7,942 nucleotides of DNA from an uncultured Chloroflexota bacterium. GTDB lineage: Bacteria; Chloroflexota; Chloroflexia; Chloroflexales; Roseiflexaceae. The notes below the pieces were generated by a model that was not told where the DNA came from, made no database searches, and worked only from the letters and a program-made list of their open reading frames with translations. The position numbers were made by a program, and so were the translations under genes. The stretch spans positions 1 through 7,942 of the forward strand of contig CAIQIY010000105.1 in the NCBI GenBank assembly GCA_903871975.1, written 5' to 3'. Positions 1 through 7,089 of the stretch are shown here, piece by piece; the stretch's first letter is position 1, and each line of letters opens with the position of its first letter.

Positions 1-2809
1 CGCGGTATTCGCCGGCAGCGTCGAGGCGCGCGTTCACGACGCTCGCTCCGGCATCGTCGGTGCGCAGCGTCAGGTACTGCACGCGCTCCTCGCGTGGCGG
101 CAGGCCCGCGATGCTGCGCACGCGCAGCACCTCGATGCGGACATCGCGCCGCCCCAGCGGCTGGCCGATGGCATCACGGGCGCGCACGGTGATCGGCAAC
201 ACGCCCGGCCGAACCAGCACCGTCGGCGGCGCGAGCGTGATCAGCGGCGCCACCGCGGCCAGCCGGCCCGCTCCCGGCAGTTCGTCGACGCCATCGCGGC
301 GTACCAGCACCAGCGCGGCATCGATGTCGGCCAGCACGTCGGCTGCGATGCTGAACCGCCCATCAGCATCGGTCGTCGCGCGGCCGCTGCGCCGCGTGCC
401 GGCGGGCGCGATGCCGCGGAACTGCGCCGCGATCTCGGCGGCAGCTGCCGGGCGGGCCTCAAGCGTCCACGAGATCGGCGTCGACGCCAGTGGCAGGCCG
501 GTCGCCAGTTCGCGCACCGTGACGCGGCTACCGACCGCCTCGTCGCGCTCGATCGTCACGCCGAGCGGGCCGGTGGGTTGAAGCTCGATCGGCAGGCTCG
601 TGGTGGCGCCGCCGAGGCTCGCCCGCACCGTCCAGCCGATCTGGTCGCGCCACGCCGGCATGATCAGTGTGCTCTGGAACGTGCCATCGGCATCGAGGGG
701 CACCAGCAGGTCTTCTGCCGCCGGGCCGCCGGATTCGGGCAGCAGCGTGAGCTTCACCTCGCCGGTGGGCACGGTGGTGGTGTCGCTGCTGGCGACGCCG
801 AAGATGTGGAGTGCGGTGCCCGGCGCTGCCGCCTGCCGGTCACTTGCCAACGTCAGCCGGAGCGCGGGCGGTTCGATGCTGCTGACACGCGCCAGTGCGA
901 GCACACGCTGGGTGCCGTCATCGAGCAAGGCACTGAGCACGCGCGGCGCGACGCCGGATGCGATCGCCGCGCACCAGTTGCCGCGCTCATCGGTCACGCC
1001 GCGCGCCAACGCGGTGTCGCCACTGAAGAGCGTGACGCCGACATCGGCCGCGGGCACATCGCCGGCGAGCGCCGTCACACAGGTCGGCGTGCCGCCGATC
1101 AGGACACCACGCAGCGTCGTGAGTTGTGCCAGCGCATCGACGCGTGGGCCTTCGGGCGTGGTGAAGCGCACGAAGTACTGCCCCGGCGCCAGCGCCGAAC
1201 CATCGGCGCCGGTGATGGGGATATCGGTCCGCGTCGGCTGATCCGCCGGTGCGTCGAACGACTGCGCCCAGCGACGCAGCAATGTCTGGCCGGAACGCGC
1301 CGGATCGAACGTGGACCAGTCGATGCGTCGGAGGTTGATGACGCGCAGCACTGCCGACTCGTCGAGCCGGAAGAGCTCGATGTCGACCAGGCCGATGTTG
1401 GTGTGCTCGAGCGCGATCGTCAGTGGCGCCGCGGCGGGCTGCTCGATCACGGTGGGCGTCGCCGATGCCAGATCGAGCGCCGCAGGCAACGCAGCGGTAC
1501 GAAATGCGACGGTGATGTCGCGCCCGAACGGCACGCCGGCCAGATCTGTCGCGTCGGCGGGAATGGTCAGCGTGTACCTGGTCGCCGCTGCCAACGTGGT
1601 ACTCAGCCGTACATCGATGTCGCCGCGCACGACGACATCGGCAGCGGCCGGGCTGAAGCGCAGCTGGCGCGCCAGTGCCTGCGGATCGACTGGCGTGCTG
1701 AATACCAGCCGCAGATCCTGCCCGGGCGGCAACGCTTGCCCCTCGCCGGGGAACCGTGCGACCAGGCCGGGCAACGGCGCCGCGCTGAACGTCCAGGTCG
1801 CGCCGGACGCGATCGCGTGGCCGTCGTTGGGATTGGGATCGAGGGTCAGCGTCGCGGTGTACTCGGTGTCGGCACGCCACGGCTCGGCTGGTGCAAAGCG
1901 GACGCGCTGGCTGCCATCGGGGAGTGTCCGCGCCTCCAGCGTGCCACGCATCGCTGGCGACAGCGTGAACCCGGCGGCGATGCGGTCGCGTGGCGCTGGT
2001 GACGACAGCGTGAACTCGATGGGTGTGTCGCGCGGTACCAATCGTGCACCGTCGGCGGGTGCCAGGTCGCGCACATCCGGTACGGCAGTGACAAAGTGCC
2101 AAGTGTGTTGGGTGCGGAGCGTGCTGCCATTGACGTCGCTCAGGCCGGCGTCGAGCGTTGCCCGGTAGCGCGTACCCGCACGTAACGGGTATGTCGGGTA
2201 GAAGACGACGGTATCGGGGCTGATCCACACCGCACGGCCACTGGAGGCCGGTTCGAGCCGCAGCTCGCGCAGCGTCGTCTCGCGGTAGAGCGCGTCGCGC
2301 GCGACGATCGCCCGCGAGAATCGCAGGACGATCGGGCTATCGAGTGCGACGGCGTCGGTGCCGTCGGCCGGGGCGCTGAAACGCACGACCGGCGCCGGCG
2401 CGGTGGTGAATGGCAGGCGCCATGGCGTGCCAAGTGTGGCAAAGCCACGCGAGCTGGCACCGGCATCGATGCTGACGGTGTACCGCGTGTCGGGTGCGAG
2501 CGGGATTGCCGGCGTGATCTGGAGCTGCATCGCGCTGGCGTCCCACGCTGCCGTGAATGGGACCGGTGGCTCGAACCGCAGGGCCCTGATGGTCACGTAG
2601 CGGTTCATCGGTTGGTCGAAGCGCACCGAGATGCGACCCGTCGGCCCGACGTCGCTGGCGTCGGGCGCAGGATCACTGGCGACGATCCGTGGCGCCGGAT
2701 TGATGGCTGGCAGGACGATACGCCACATGATGAGTGCCGCGAATGCGGTGACGGTCACCGCGAGGAGTACTCCGGCCCAGATCTGGCTGACCAGGCGCAG
2801 AATGCGCAT
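1..2809 (-). CDS. Alpha-2-macroglobulin-family surface protein with N-terminal bacterial Ig-like (Big_5) domains, 5' part only
   Basis: This frame is open from ATG 2809 to the window edge: 936 residues with no stop. It is therefore the N-terminal part of a larger protein. An AGGGGGG ribosome site lies four bases before the ATG. Residues about 8-33 form one hydrophobic membrane segment with no lipobox cysteine, so the rest should be outside the membrane. Four Big_5-like Ig domains follow, near residues 40-140, 140-240, 243-345 and 345-440. Each has the 'PADG...I.v.FS.P' opening and a 'TRYT/TEYT' strand. From about residue 454 the pattern changes to alpha-2-macroglobulin MG domains: 'IELFRLDE' near 475, 'PGQYFVRF' near 545, 'GVTDERGNWC' near 605. 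The only two cysteines (577, 613) sit in one predicted beta-sandwich and may form a disulfide. The thioester domain and its CxEQ motif would lie beyond the left edge and are not seen. Bacterial relatives trap proteases; that role is inferred here. It could instead be a structural surface Ig protein. Confidence 0.85.
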   Translation of the reverse strand, partial: MRILRLVSQIWAGVLLAVTVTAFAALIMWRIVLPAINPAPRIVASDPAPDASDVGPTGRISVRFDQPMNRYVTIRALRFEPPVPFTAAWDASAMQLQITPAIPLAPDTRYTVSIDAGASSRGFATLGTPWRLPFTTAPAPVVRFSAPADGTDAVALDSPIVLRFSRAIVARDALYRETTLRELRLEPASSGRAVWISPDTVVFYPTYPLRAGTRYRATLDAGLSDVNGSTLRTQHTWHFVTAVPDVRDLAPADGARLVPRDTPIEFTLSSPAPRDRIAAGFTLSPAMRGTLEARTLPDGSQRVRFAPAEPWRADTEYTATLTLDPNPNDGHAIASGATWTFSAAPLPGLVARFPGEGQALPPGQDLRLVFSTPVDPQALARQLRFSPAAADVVVRGDIDVRLSTTLAAATRYTLTIPADATDLAGVPFGRDITVAFRTAALPAALDLASATPTVIEQPAAAPLTIALEHTNIGLVDIELFRLDESAVLRVINLRRIDWSTFDPARSGQTLLRRWAQSFDAPADQPTRTDIPITGADGSALAPGQYFVRFTTPEGPRVDALAQLTTLRGVLIGGTPTCVTALAGDVPAADVGVTLFSGDTALARGVTDERGNWCAAIASGVAPRVLSALLDDGTQRVLALARVSSIEPPALRLTLASDRQAAAPGTALHIFGVASSDTTTVPTGEVKLTLLPESGGPAAEDLLVPLDADGTFQSTLIMPAWRDQIGWTVRASLGGATTSLPIELQPTGPLGVTIERDEAVGSRVTVRELATGLPLASTPISWTLEARPAAAAEIAAQFRGIAPAGTRRSGRATTDADGRFSIAADVLADIDAALVLVRRDGVDELPGAGRLAAVAPLITLAPPTVLVRPGVLPITVRARDAIGQPLGRRDVRIEVLRVRSIAGLPPREERVQYLTLRTDDAGASVVNARLDAAGEYR

Positions 2810-2861
2810 GGCTCCCCCCTTGAGGCGCGTGAACCCCGGCTCATGGTCACACCCTGCCCAA

Positions 2862-2872
2862 AGTATAGCACA
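2862..2872 (-). promoter_or_regulatory. Extended -10 promoter of the alpha-2-macroglobulin-type gene
   Basis: On the minus strand this reads TGTGCTATACT: a TGTG element, one base, and the -10 hexamer TATACT. Transcription would start near 2855, giving a leader of about 45 bases before ATG 2809. No good TTGACA-like -35 box is visible, as is common for extended -10 promoters. The same TGTGnTAnnnT pattern precedes the next two transcription units. Confidence 0.55.
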
Positions 2873-3095
2873 CAGGGATGCGCGATCATGTGCGGGGCGA
2901 ACCAGCAGAGCGTGCCGGCAGGCGATGCGGTACCGGCGCACCATGCGCGGCACATCGGTCGCCGGTGTGCCGTCGCCCCGCCTGGCCTGCTTCTGGCGTG
3001 CGCTGCGATGTCCCCCCTCTGGTTGGCATGATGCATGGCGTCAGGACACATGCGGACTGATCAATCGACATTGAGAGCGTGATTCAGCGGGACAT

Positions 3096-3112
3096 TCCGG
3101 CGGATCGCCGGA
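3096..3112. repeat. Perfect 7-bp hairpin with 3-base loop
   Basis: TCCGGCG, loop GAT, CGCCGGA: a perfect palindromic stem between two divergent genes. The following bases (TTGATTGT) are only moderately T-rich. Because both neighbouring genes read away from it, a terminator for either is not expected. An operator for a dimeric regulator, or a terminator for an unseen short transcript, are both possible. Confidence 0.5.
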
Positions 3113-3251
3113 TTGATTGTGGCATGGCTGCTCGCTGGATCGGGACGACACCGGGGCGATCGCCGTCCAGGCGGGTCGTTGGTGGCATGTGGATCAGCAC
3201 GGGTGTGCCGGCAGCTGCCGCCAATGCCAGGTGGTGTGATAGGATTGATTG
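3110..3251 (+). repeat. 10-base direct repeat GGATTGATTG (two copies)
   Basis: GGATTGATTG occurs at 3110-3119, overlapping the 3' arm of the hairpin, and again at 3242-3251, overlapping the holB -10 box and start of transcription. A shared binding site for a regulator is possible. A chance match cannot be excluded in a 470-base region. Confidence 0.4.
3235..3245 (+). promoter_or_regulatory. Extended -10 promoter of holB
   Basis: TGTGATAGGAT, that is TGTG, one base, then TAGGAT as the -10 hexamer. Predicted start of transcription is near 3252, about 27 bases before ATG 3279. This argues against the in-frame TTG at 3249 as the translation start. No convincing -35 box is visible. Confidence 0.5.
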
Positions 3252-3278
3252 GGTGGCAGCGACCTCGGCGGGGCACGC

Positions 3279-4316
3279 ATGGACAGCAGCGATTGGGGCA
3301 TCATTGGCCACGAATGGGCGGTACGCATGCTGCAGCATGCGCTGCAGGCCGGTCGTGCCGGCCATGCATACCTGCTGTGTGGCCCACCGGCGATCGGCAA
3401 GGCGACGATCGCGCTACGGCTGGCGCAGGCGCTGTTGTGTGACGCCGCGGCCGCGGTGCCGTGCCTTCAGTGTCGCAGCTGCCAGCGCATCGCGCGTGGC
3501 AATCATCCCGATGTGCGCAGTACCGGCCTGGCCGAGCAGGGCCAAGGGCTGAAAGCCGAAGATGCGGCGCGACAACGCGACCTCAAGATCGACACGGTGC
3601 GCGGCTGGATCGCCGACCTGGCCCTGCAACCCTACGAAGGCCGTCGGCGGGTCTTCATCATGCACGACGCCGAACGTCTCAACGATGCCGGGGCGAACGC
3701 ACTGCTCAAGACGCTCGAGGAACCACCGCCCTACGCCATGATTCTGCTGGTCGCCAATACCATGGGCGATCTGATGCCCACGATCGTATCGCGCTGCCGC
3801 GTGCTGCGGCTGCGACCGGTACCACGTGCCACCATCGGCGCTGCACTGCGCGCTGATGGCATGGCACCCGCCACGGCACAGCTGCTGGCCGCCTGGAGCG
3901 ACGGGCGTGTCGGTTGGGCATTGCAGATGCGTGATGATCCGGCGGCGTGGCAGGGGCTACGCGAGCAGCTCGACGAGTTGATCGCCCTGGGTACCGCGCC
4001 GCGTCATGCCGGCATGGAGTGGGCCGAGGCCCGCGCCAAGGCCTGGCGTGGCGGCGAACACCCGGCGGTCATCGATGAGCTCCTGCGCTGGCAGCGCTGG
4101 TGGCGCGACGTGCTGCTGACCCAGGCCGGTCAGGGCGAGCACATCACGCATCTCGATCATGCCGACGCCGCTGGCCAGGCTGCCGCGCGGTTTCGCATCG
4201 ATGAAGTGCATGCGTTCCTCGCCCGCATCACCCGGGCACTGGGCATGCTGCGCGAAAACGTCAATCCGCAGCTGGTGCTCGAAGGGTTGGTGCTGCATCG
4301 GCCGCTGCCTCGCTGA
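3279..4316 (+). CDS. holB: DNA polymerase III subunit delta-prime
   Basis: This 345-residue protein has the clamp-loader AAA+ layout. It helps load the beta sliding clamp on DNA during replication, in complex with delta and gamma/tau. The conserved opening 'IIGHEWAVRML' is at 8-18. A Walker A-like loop GPPAIGKA is at 35-42. Cysteines at 54, 62, 65 and 68 form the zinc module typical of gamma/delta-prime. The Walker B-like HDAERL is at 129-134, LLKTLEEPP at 142-150, and the SRC motif at 171-173. Clamp-loader delta-prime subunits usually do not hydrolyse ATP, although this P-loop keeps Gly-Lys. ATG 3279 is chosen over the in-frame TTG 3249 because GGCGGGG sits before it and the predicted start of transcription lies at about 3252. 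The usual partner tmk is not adjacent. A gamma/tau (dnaX) paralogue is less likely given the length and the absence of a long C-terminal extension. Confidence 0.92.
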   Translation: MDSSDWGIIGHEWAVRMLQHALQAGRAGHAYLLCGPPAIGKATIALRLAQALLCDAAAAVPCLQCRSCQRIARGNHPDVRSTGLAEQGQGLKAEDAARQRDLKIDTVRGWIADLALQPYEGRRRVFIMHDAERLNDAGANALLKTLEEPPPYAMILLVANTMGDLMPTIVSRCRVLRLRPVPRATIGAALRADGMAPATAQLLAAWSDGRVGWALQMRDDPAAWQGLREQLDELIALGTAPRHAGMEWAEARAKAWRGGEHPAVIDELLRWQRWWRDVLLTQAGQGEHITHLDHADAAGQAAARFRIDEVHAFLARITRALGMLRENVNPQLVLEGLVLHRPLPR

Positions 4317-4445
4317 GCTGCCTGCTCGGGGGCACAGAGCGCCAGCGACCGGCATGCGCCGACGTGGGCTCATGCAGCTCACGAACATCGCCACAGGCTG
4401 CGGACGGGGCGCACGCCCGACGCATTGGCCATCCTGCCGGCATTC

Positions 4446-4456
4446 TGTGATAGCAT
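4446..4456 (+). promoter_or_regulatory. Extended -10 promoter of the uridine phosphorylase operon
   Basis: TGTGATAGCAT: TGTG, one base, then TAGCAT as the -10 hexamer, matching the holB element at 10 of 11 positions. Transcription would start near 4463, leaving about 41 leader bases before ATG 4504. TTGGCC at 4425-4430 is a poor -35 candidate because its spacing is 20. The rest of the 187-bp gap after holB shows no terminator that I trust. Confidence 0.5.
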
Positions 4457-4503
4457 GGCGCATGCGTCTGCGACACTGTCGTCGCGACACCAGCGAGGTG
4501 GAT

Positions 4504-5274
4504 ATGGCCAACGAGGCGCTCCATCATGTGCAACTCCGCCGCGGCGATGTCGGTCGCTACGTGCTGCTGCCCGGTGATCCCGGGCGCTGCGAACTGATCG
4601 CGGCATCGTTCGACGACGCGCGGCTGATCGCCCACAACCGCGAGTACCGCACCTACACCGGCACGCTGCTGGGTGAGCCGGTCTCGGTGACGTCGACCGG
4701 CATCGGCTGCCCCTCGACGGCGATCGCCGTCGAAGAACTGATCGCCTGCGGTGCCGACACGTTCATCCGCGTCGGGACGTCGGGTGGCATGCAGCCCGAC
4801 CTTGTGGCGGGCGATCTGGCGATCATCACCGGTGCCATCCGCGATGAAGGGACGACCGCCCACTACATGCCTGCCGAGTTCCCCGCAGTCGCCGATCCCG
4901 ACGTTGTCGCGGCGCTGCGCGCTGCCGCACGGCGAACCGGTTGTGTCGCTCATTGCGGCATCGCCCACTCGAAGGACTCGTTCTATGGGCAGCATCAGCC
5001 GCAGCGGATGCCGGTCGCCGATCAGCTGCTCGAACGCTGGAAGGCCTGGCGCATGGGTGGGGCGATCTGCTCCGAGATGGAGGCTGCGGCGATCTTTGTG
5101 CTCGGCAGCATCTATCGGGTGCGCACCGGTGGCGTGATGTTGATCGCGGCCAACCAGGAGCGCGACGAGCCCGTGCGTACTGTCGTGCATGATCTGCACG
5201 GCGTGATCGCGACCGCTGTCGAGGCACTGCGCATCCTGATCGATGCTGATCGTACCGCACGGAGGAGTATATGA
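4504..5274 (+). CDS. udp: Uridine phosphorylase, copy 1
   Basis: The 256-residue protein matches the usual length of about 253 for this cytoplasmic enzyme, which splits uridine with phosphate into uracil and ribose-1-phosphate for salvage. Phosphate-site motifs are GDPGR (24-28), NRE (45-47) and RVGTSGG (89-95). SKDSFYGQ (156-163) followed by QRMP (167-170) fits the base-binding loop. CSEMEA (189-194) carries the ribose-binding Glu-Met-Glu. The loop ANQERDEP (216-223) and VVHD (227-230) match what I recall of the Gram-positive-type subfamily, so this copy looks fully functional. GAGGTGG ends four bases before ATG 4504; an in-frame ATG at 4462 has no ribosome site. The gene ends in ATGA, overlapping the start of copy 2. 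Specificity within the PNP/UDP family (uridine rather than inosine or adenosine) is inferred from motifs only. Confidence 0.88.
   Translation: MANEALHHVQLRRGDVGRYVLLPGDPGRCELIAASFDDARLIAHNREYRTYTGTLLGEPVSVTSTGIGCPSTAIAVEELIACGADTFIRVGTSGGMQPDLVAGDLAIITGAIRDEGTTAHYMPAEFPAVADPDVVAALRAAARRTGCVAHCGIAHSKDSFYGQHQPQRMPVADQLLERWKAWRMGGAICSEMEAAAIFVLGSIYRVRTGGVMLIAANQERDEPVRTVVHDLHGVIATAVEALRILIDADRTARRSI
4647..4799 (+). repeat. Near-identical 153-bp block shared by the two phosphorylase genes (second copy 5420-5572)
   Basis: Aligned at a constant offset of 773 bases, the two copies differ at only four positions (4683, 4692, 4710, 4737). There is an uninterrupted 62-base identity from 4738 to 4799. 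The 86 bases just before the block differ at 16 positions. Identity falls sharply right after 4799. The match includes third codon positions, so protein constraint alone does not explain it. Confidence 0.85.
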
Positions 5275-6062
5275 AAGACCCGGATGGCCGCCAGCATCAC
5301 ATTCACCTGCGCCACGGCGATGTTGGGCGCTATGTCCTGCTGCCCGGTGATCCCGGGCGCTGCGAGGTGATCGCGGCTTCGTTCGATGATGCCCGCCTGG
5401 TGGCACACCATCGTGAATTCCGCACCTACACCGGCACGCTGCTGGGTGAGCCGGTGTCGGTGACCTCGACCGGCATCGGCTGTCCCTCGACGGCGATCGC
5501 CGTCGAAGAGCTGATCGCCTGCGGTGCCGACACGTTCATCCGCGTCGGGACGTCGGGTGGCATGCAGCCCGAATGTCACACCGGCGACGTGGCGGTGCTG
5601 ACCGCTGCGATTCGCGACGAAGGGACGACGCTGCACTACATGCCGGTCGAGTTCCCCGCGATCGCCGACCCGGACGTCGTTCTGGCGTTGCGCGAAGGCG
5701 CGCGGCGGGCAGGCATTCCGTTCCATGTCGGCATCACCCAATCAAAGGATTCGTTCTACGGCGAGGTCGAACCGCAGCGCATGCCGGTCGATGCGCGCCT
5801 GTTGCAGCGCTGGAAGGCCTGGGTCGCTGGTGGTGCGATCTGCTCCGAGATGGAGGCGTCGACGATCTTCGTGCTGTCGAGCATCTACCGCACGCGTGGT
5901 GGTGGCGTGATGTTGATTGCCGGCGAGGACATGGCAGCACCGGGGCTCACGGCGGCGGAGCAGCAACGGTTGCGCGGATTGCTCGACATTCATCGGGTGA
6001 TTCGGGTCGCCATCGAGGGATTGAAGGTCCTCATCGAGCACGATCGCGCTGCTGCGCGCTGA
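5271..6062 (+). CDS. Uridine phosphorylase-like protein, copy 2 (diverged paralogue)
   Basis: This 263-residue paralogue of the preceding gene starts inside its stop codon (ATGA, 5271-5274) with GGAGGAG five bases ahead, so translation is probably coupled. It keeps GDPGR (26-30), HREF (47-50), RVGTSGG (91-97), SKDSFYG (158-164) and CSEMEA (191-196). Two regions differ from copy 1. The base-binding loop reads FYGEVEPQRMP, with Glu where copy 1 has FYGQH. The NQER...VVHD segment is replaced by a longer stretch, AGEDMAAPGLTAAEQQ, at 217-232. Substrate specificity may therefore have shifted, or the protein may act as a partner subunit of copy 1; both are inference. A 153-bp block in its 5' half is nearly identical to copy 1. 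The fold assignment is firm; calling it strictly uridine-specific is not. Confidence 0.82.
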   Translation: MKDPDGRQHHIHLRHGDVGRYVLLPGDPGRCEVIAASFDDARLVAHHREFRTYTGTLLGEPVSVTSTGIGCPSTAIAVEELIACGADTFIRVGTSGGMQPECHTGDVAVLTAAIRDEGTTLHYMPVEFPAIADPDVVLALREGARRAGIPFHVGITQSKDSFYGEVEPQRMPVDARLLQRWKAWVAGGAICSEMEASTIFVLSSIYRTRGGGVMLIAGEDMAAPGLTAAEQQRLRGLLDIHRVIRVAIEGLKVLIEHDRAAAR

Positions 6063-6101
6063 ACCATGGCGATCGTCATGCCACGCCCCGCGGGAGGCAC
6101 G

Positions 6102-6947
6102 ATGCTGGTCTATCTGAATGGGTCACTGCTGCCCGCCGAACGGGCGACCGTCAGCGCATTCGATCGCGGGTTTGTGTTCGGCGATGGCGTATACGAGGGA
6201 CTGCGGGCCTTCGACGGGCGGGTGCGGGCGATGGATCACCACGTCGCCCGCCTCGCCGGTGGCTTGCGCGACATGCGGCTCGACTGGGACGCAGCACAGC
6301 TGCGGCAGATCGTACCGATGCTGCTCGACGCCAATCAACTCGGCGATGCCTTCATCTACGTGCAGGTCACCCGTGGCGCGCCAGGGGCCGGCCAATCGTG
6401 GCGTGCCCGTGTCCCGGACGGGCCGATGGTGCCGACGGTGTTCGCCTTCTGCGTGCCGGCACCCCCGCTCGAGCAGTCGCTGGAGCCAGCCGCCCGAACC
6501 GCGATGACGATCGAGGATTTTCGCTGGCGGCGTGGCCACATCAAGTCGATCTCGTTGGGTGCCAACGTGATGGCGGCCCTCATGGCAGCCGAGCAGCACG
6601 ACGACGATGCGATCTTCGTCCGTGACGGGCTGGTCGGCGAGGGCACGGCGACCAACGTCGTGATCGCGTACGACGGGCGCCTGGCGACCCCCGCACTGGA
6701 GGGCGCGTCGATCCTGCCCGGCGTCACTCGCGCGCTGGCACTGGCGGGGCGAGCGGGCATCGAAGCCCGGCCGGTGACGGTTGCGGAGCTTCGGCACGCC
6801 GACGAAGTGCTGCTGATCGGTACCCTCACGATGGTCGCCGCAGTGGTCCGCCTGGATGGCGCGCCGGTTGGTGACGGGCGGGTGGGGCCGATGGCGCGCC
6901 ACCTGGCGCACGCGCTGGCCGCGGCGATCCGCGAGCAGCTGGCGTGA
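6102..6947 (+). CDS. Class IV PLP-dependent aminotransferase, D-alanine/branched-chain aminotransferase family
   Basis: The 281-residue protein has the fold-type IV aminotransferase layout. FDRGFVFGDGVYEG (20-33) holds the active-site Tyr31. FIYVQVTRG (84-92) is the central strand. FRWRRGHIKS (140-149) contains Lys148, which should bind pyridoxal phosphate. GEGTATN (179-185) contains Glu180, expected to contact the cofactor nitrogen. The whole reads most like D-amino-acid aminotransferase, which makes D-alanine and D-glutamate for peptidoglycan. However, the usual Arg-x-His carboxylate trap is represented by Arg101-Ala-Arg103 after a short insertion, so the substrate is unsure. Branched-chain or aminodeoxychorismate lyase activity are alternatives. 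ATG 6102 is preferred to the in-frame ATG 6066: it has GGGAGG four bases ahead and gives the normal family N-terminus (MLVYLNG). The gene lies 39 bases after copy 2 with no promoter seen between, so it is probably in the same operon. Confidence 0.85.
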   Translation: MLVYLNGSLLPAERATVSAFDRGFVFGDGVYEGLRAFDGRVRAMDHHVARLAGGLRDMRLDWDAAQLRQIVPMLLDANQLGDAFIYVQVTRGAPGAGQSWRARVPDGPMVPTVFAFCVPAPPLEQSLEPAARTAMTIEDFRWRRGHIKSISLGANVMAALMAAEQHDDDAIFVRDGLVGEGTATNVVIAYDGRLATPALEGASILPGVTRALALAGRAGIEARPVTVAELRHADEVLLIGTLTMVAAVVRLDGAPVGDGRVGPMARHLAHALAAAIREQLA

Positions 6948-7052
6948 GCGTCGCCCAGCCGGCTCGCCGCCACGGCACGACGCGCAGCGGCCGATGCATT
7001 CAGCGGCAGCGGGTCTTCGTAATATCCCGCTTGTAGCGCTGTGTGCTCTCAG

Positions 7053-7089
7053 ACGGCCAGCCTGCTGGTTGACGATCAAAGCTGGCCGT
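7053..7089. repeat. Inverted repeat with perfect 9-bp arms downstream of the aminotransferase
   Basis: ACGGCCAGC (7053-7061) pairs perfectly with GCTGGCCGT (7081-7089). Inside the loop TTGA (7069-7072) can pair with TCAA (7076-7079). No T-run follows on either strand, so it is not a classic intrinsic terminator. It lies about 105 bases after the aminotransferase stop and could protect the 3' end of the operon mRNA. Confidence 0.55.

Larger units (their letters stand above)
2810..3278. other. Divergent intergenic region, no protein gene seen
   Basis: These 469 bases separate the minus-strand surface-protein gene from plus-strand holB. Short open frames cross it on both strands, but their products are Arg/Pro/His-rich, have no ribosome site, and resemble no family I know. 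What can be supported is a promoter at each end, a perfect short hairpin at 3096-3112, and a 10-base direct repeat (3110-3119 and 3242-3251). Confidence 0.6.

Noticed and set aside
578..2002. Long plus-strand open frame of 474 codons opposite the alpha-2-macroglobulin-type gene
   Set aside because: Its product is Arg/Gly/Gln-rich with no domain pattern. The minus strand in the same place encodes a coherent multi-domain protein with a ribosome site and promoter. Such shadows are common in GC-rich DNA.
987..2228. Minus-strand open frame of 413 codons overlapping the same gene in another frame
   Set aside because: The product is Arg/His/Ala-rich without recognisable motifs, and it lies inside the well-supported minus-strand gene in a different frame.
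4261..5406. Minus-strand open frame of 381 codons opposite holB and the first phosphorylase
   Set aside because: It is antisense to two clear genes. Its similarity to another antisense frame at 5112-5741 is only the reflection of the duplicated phosphorylase sequence.
7008..7031. AGCGGG/CCCGCT hairpin after the aminotransferase as an intrinsic terminator
   Set aside because: The stem is only six pairs with a 12-base loop, and no T-run follows.
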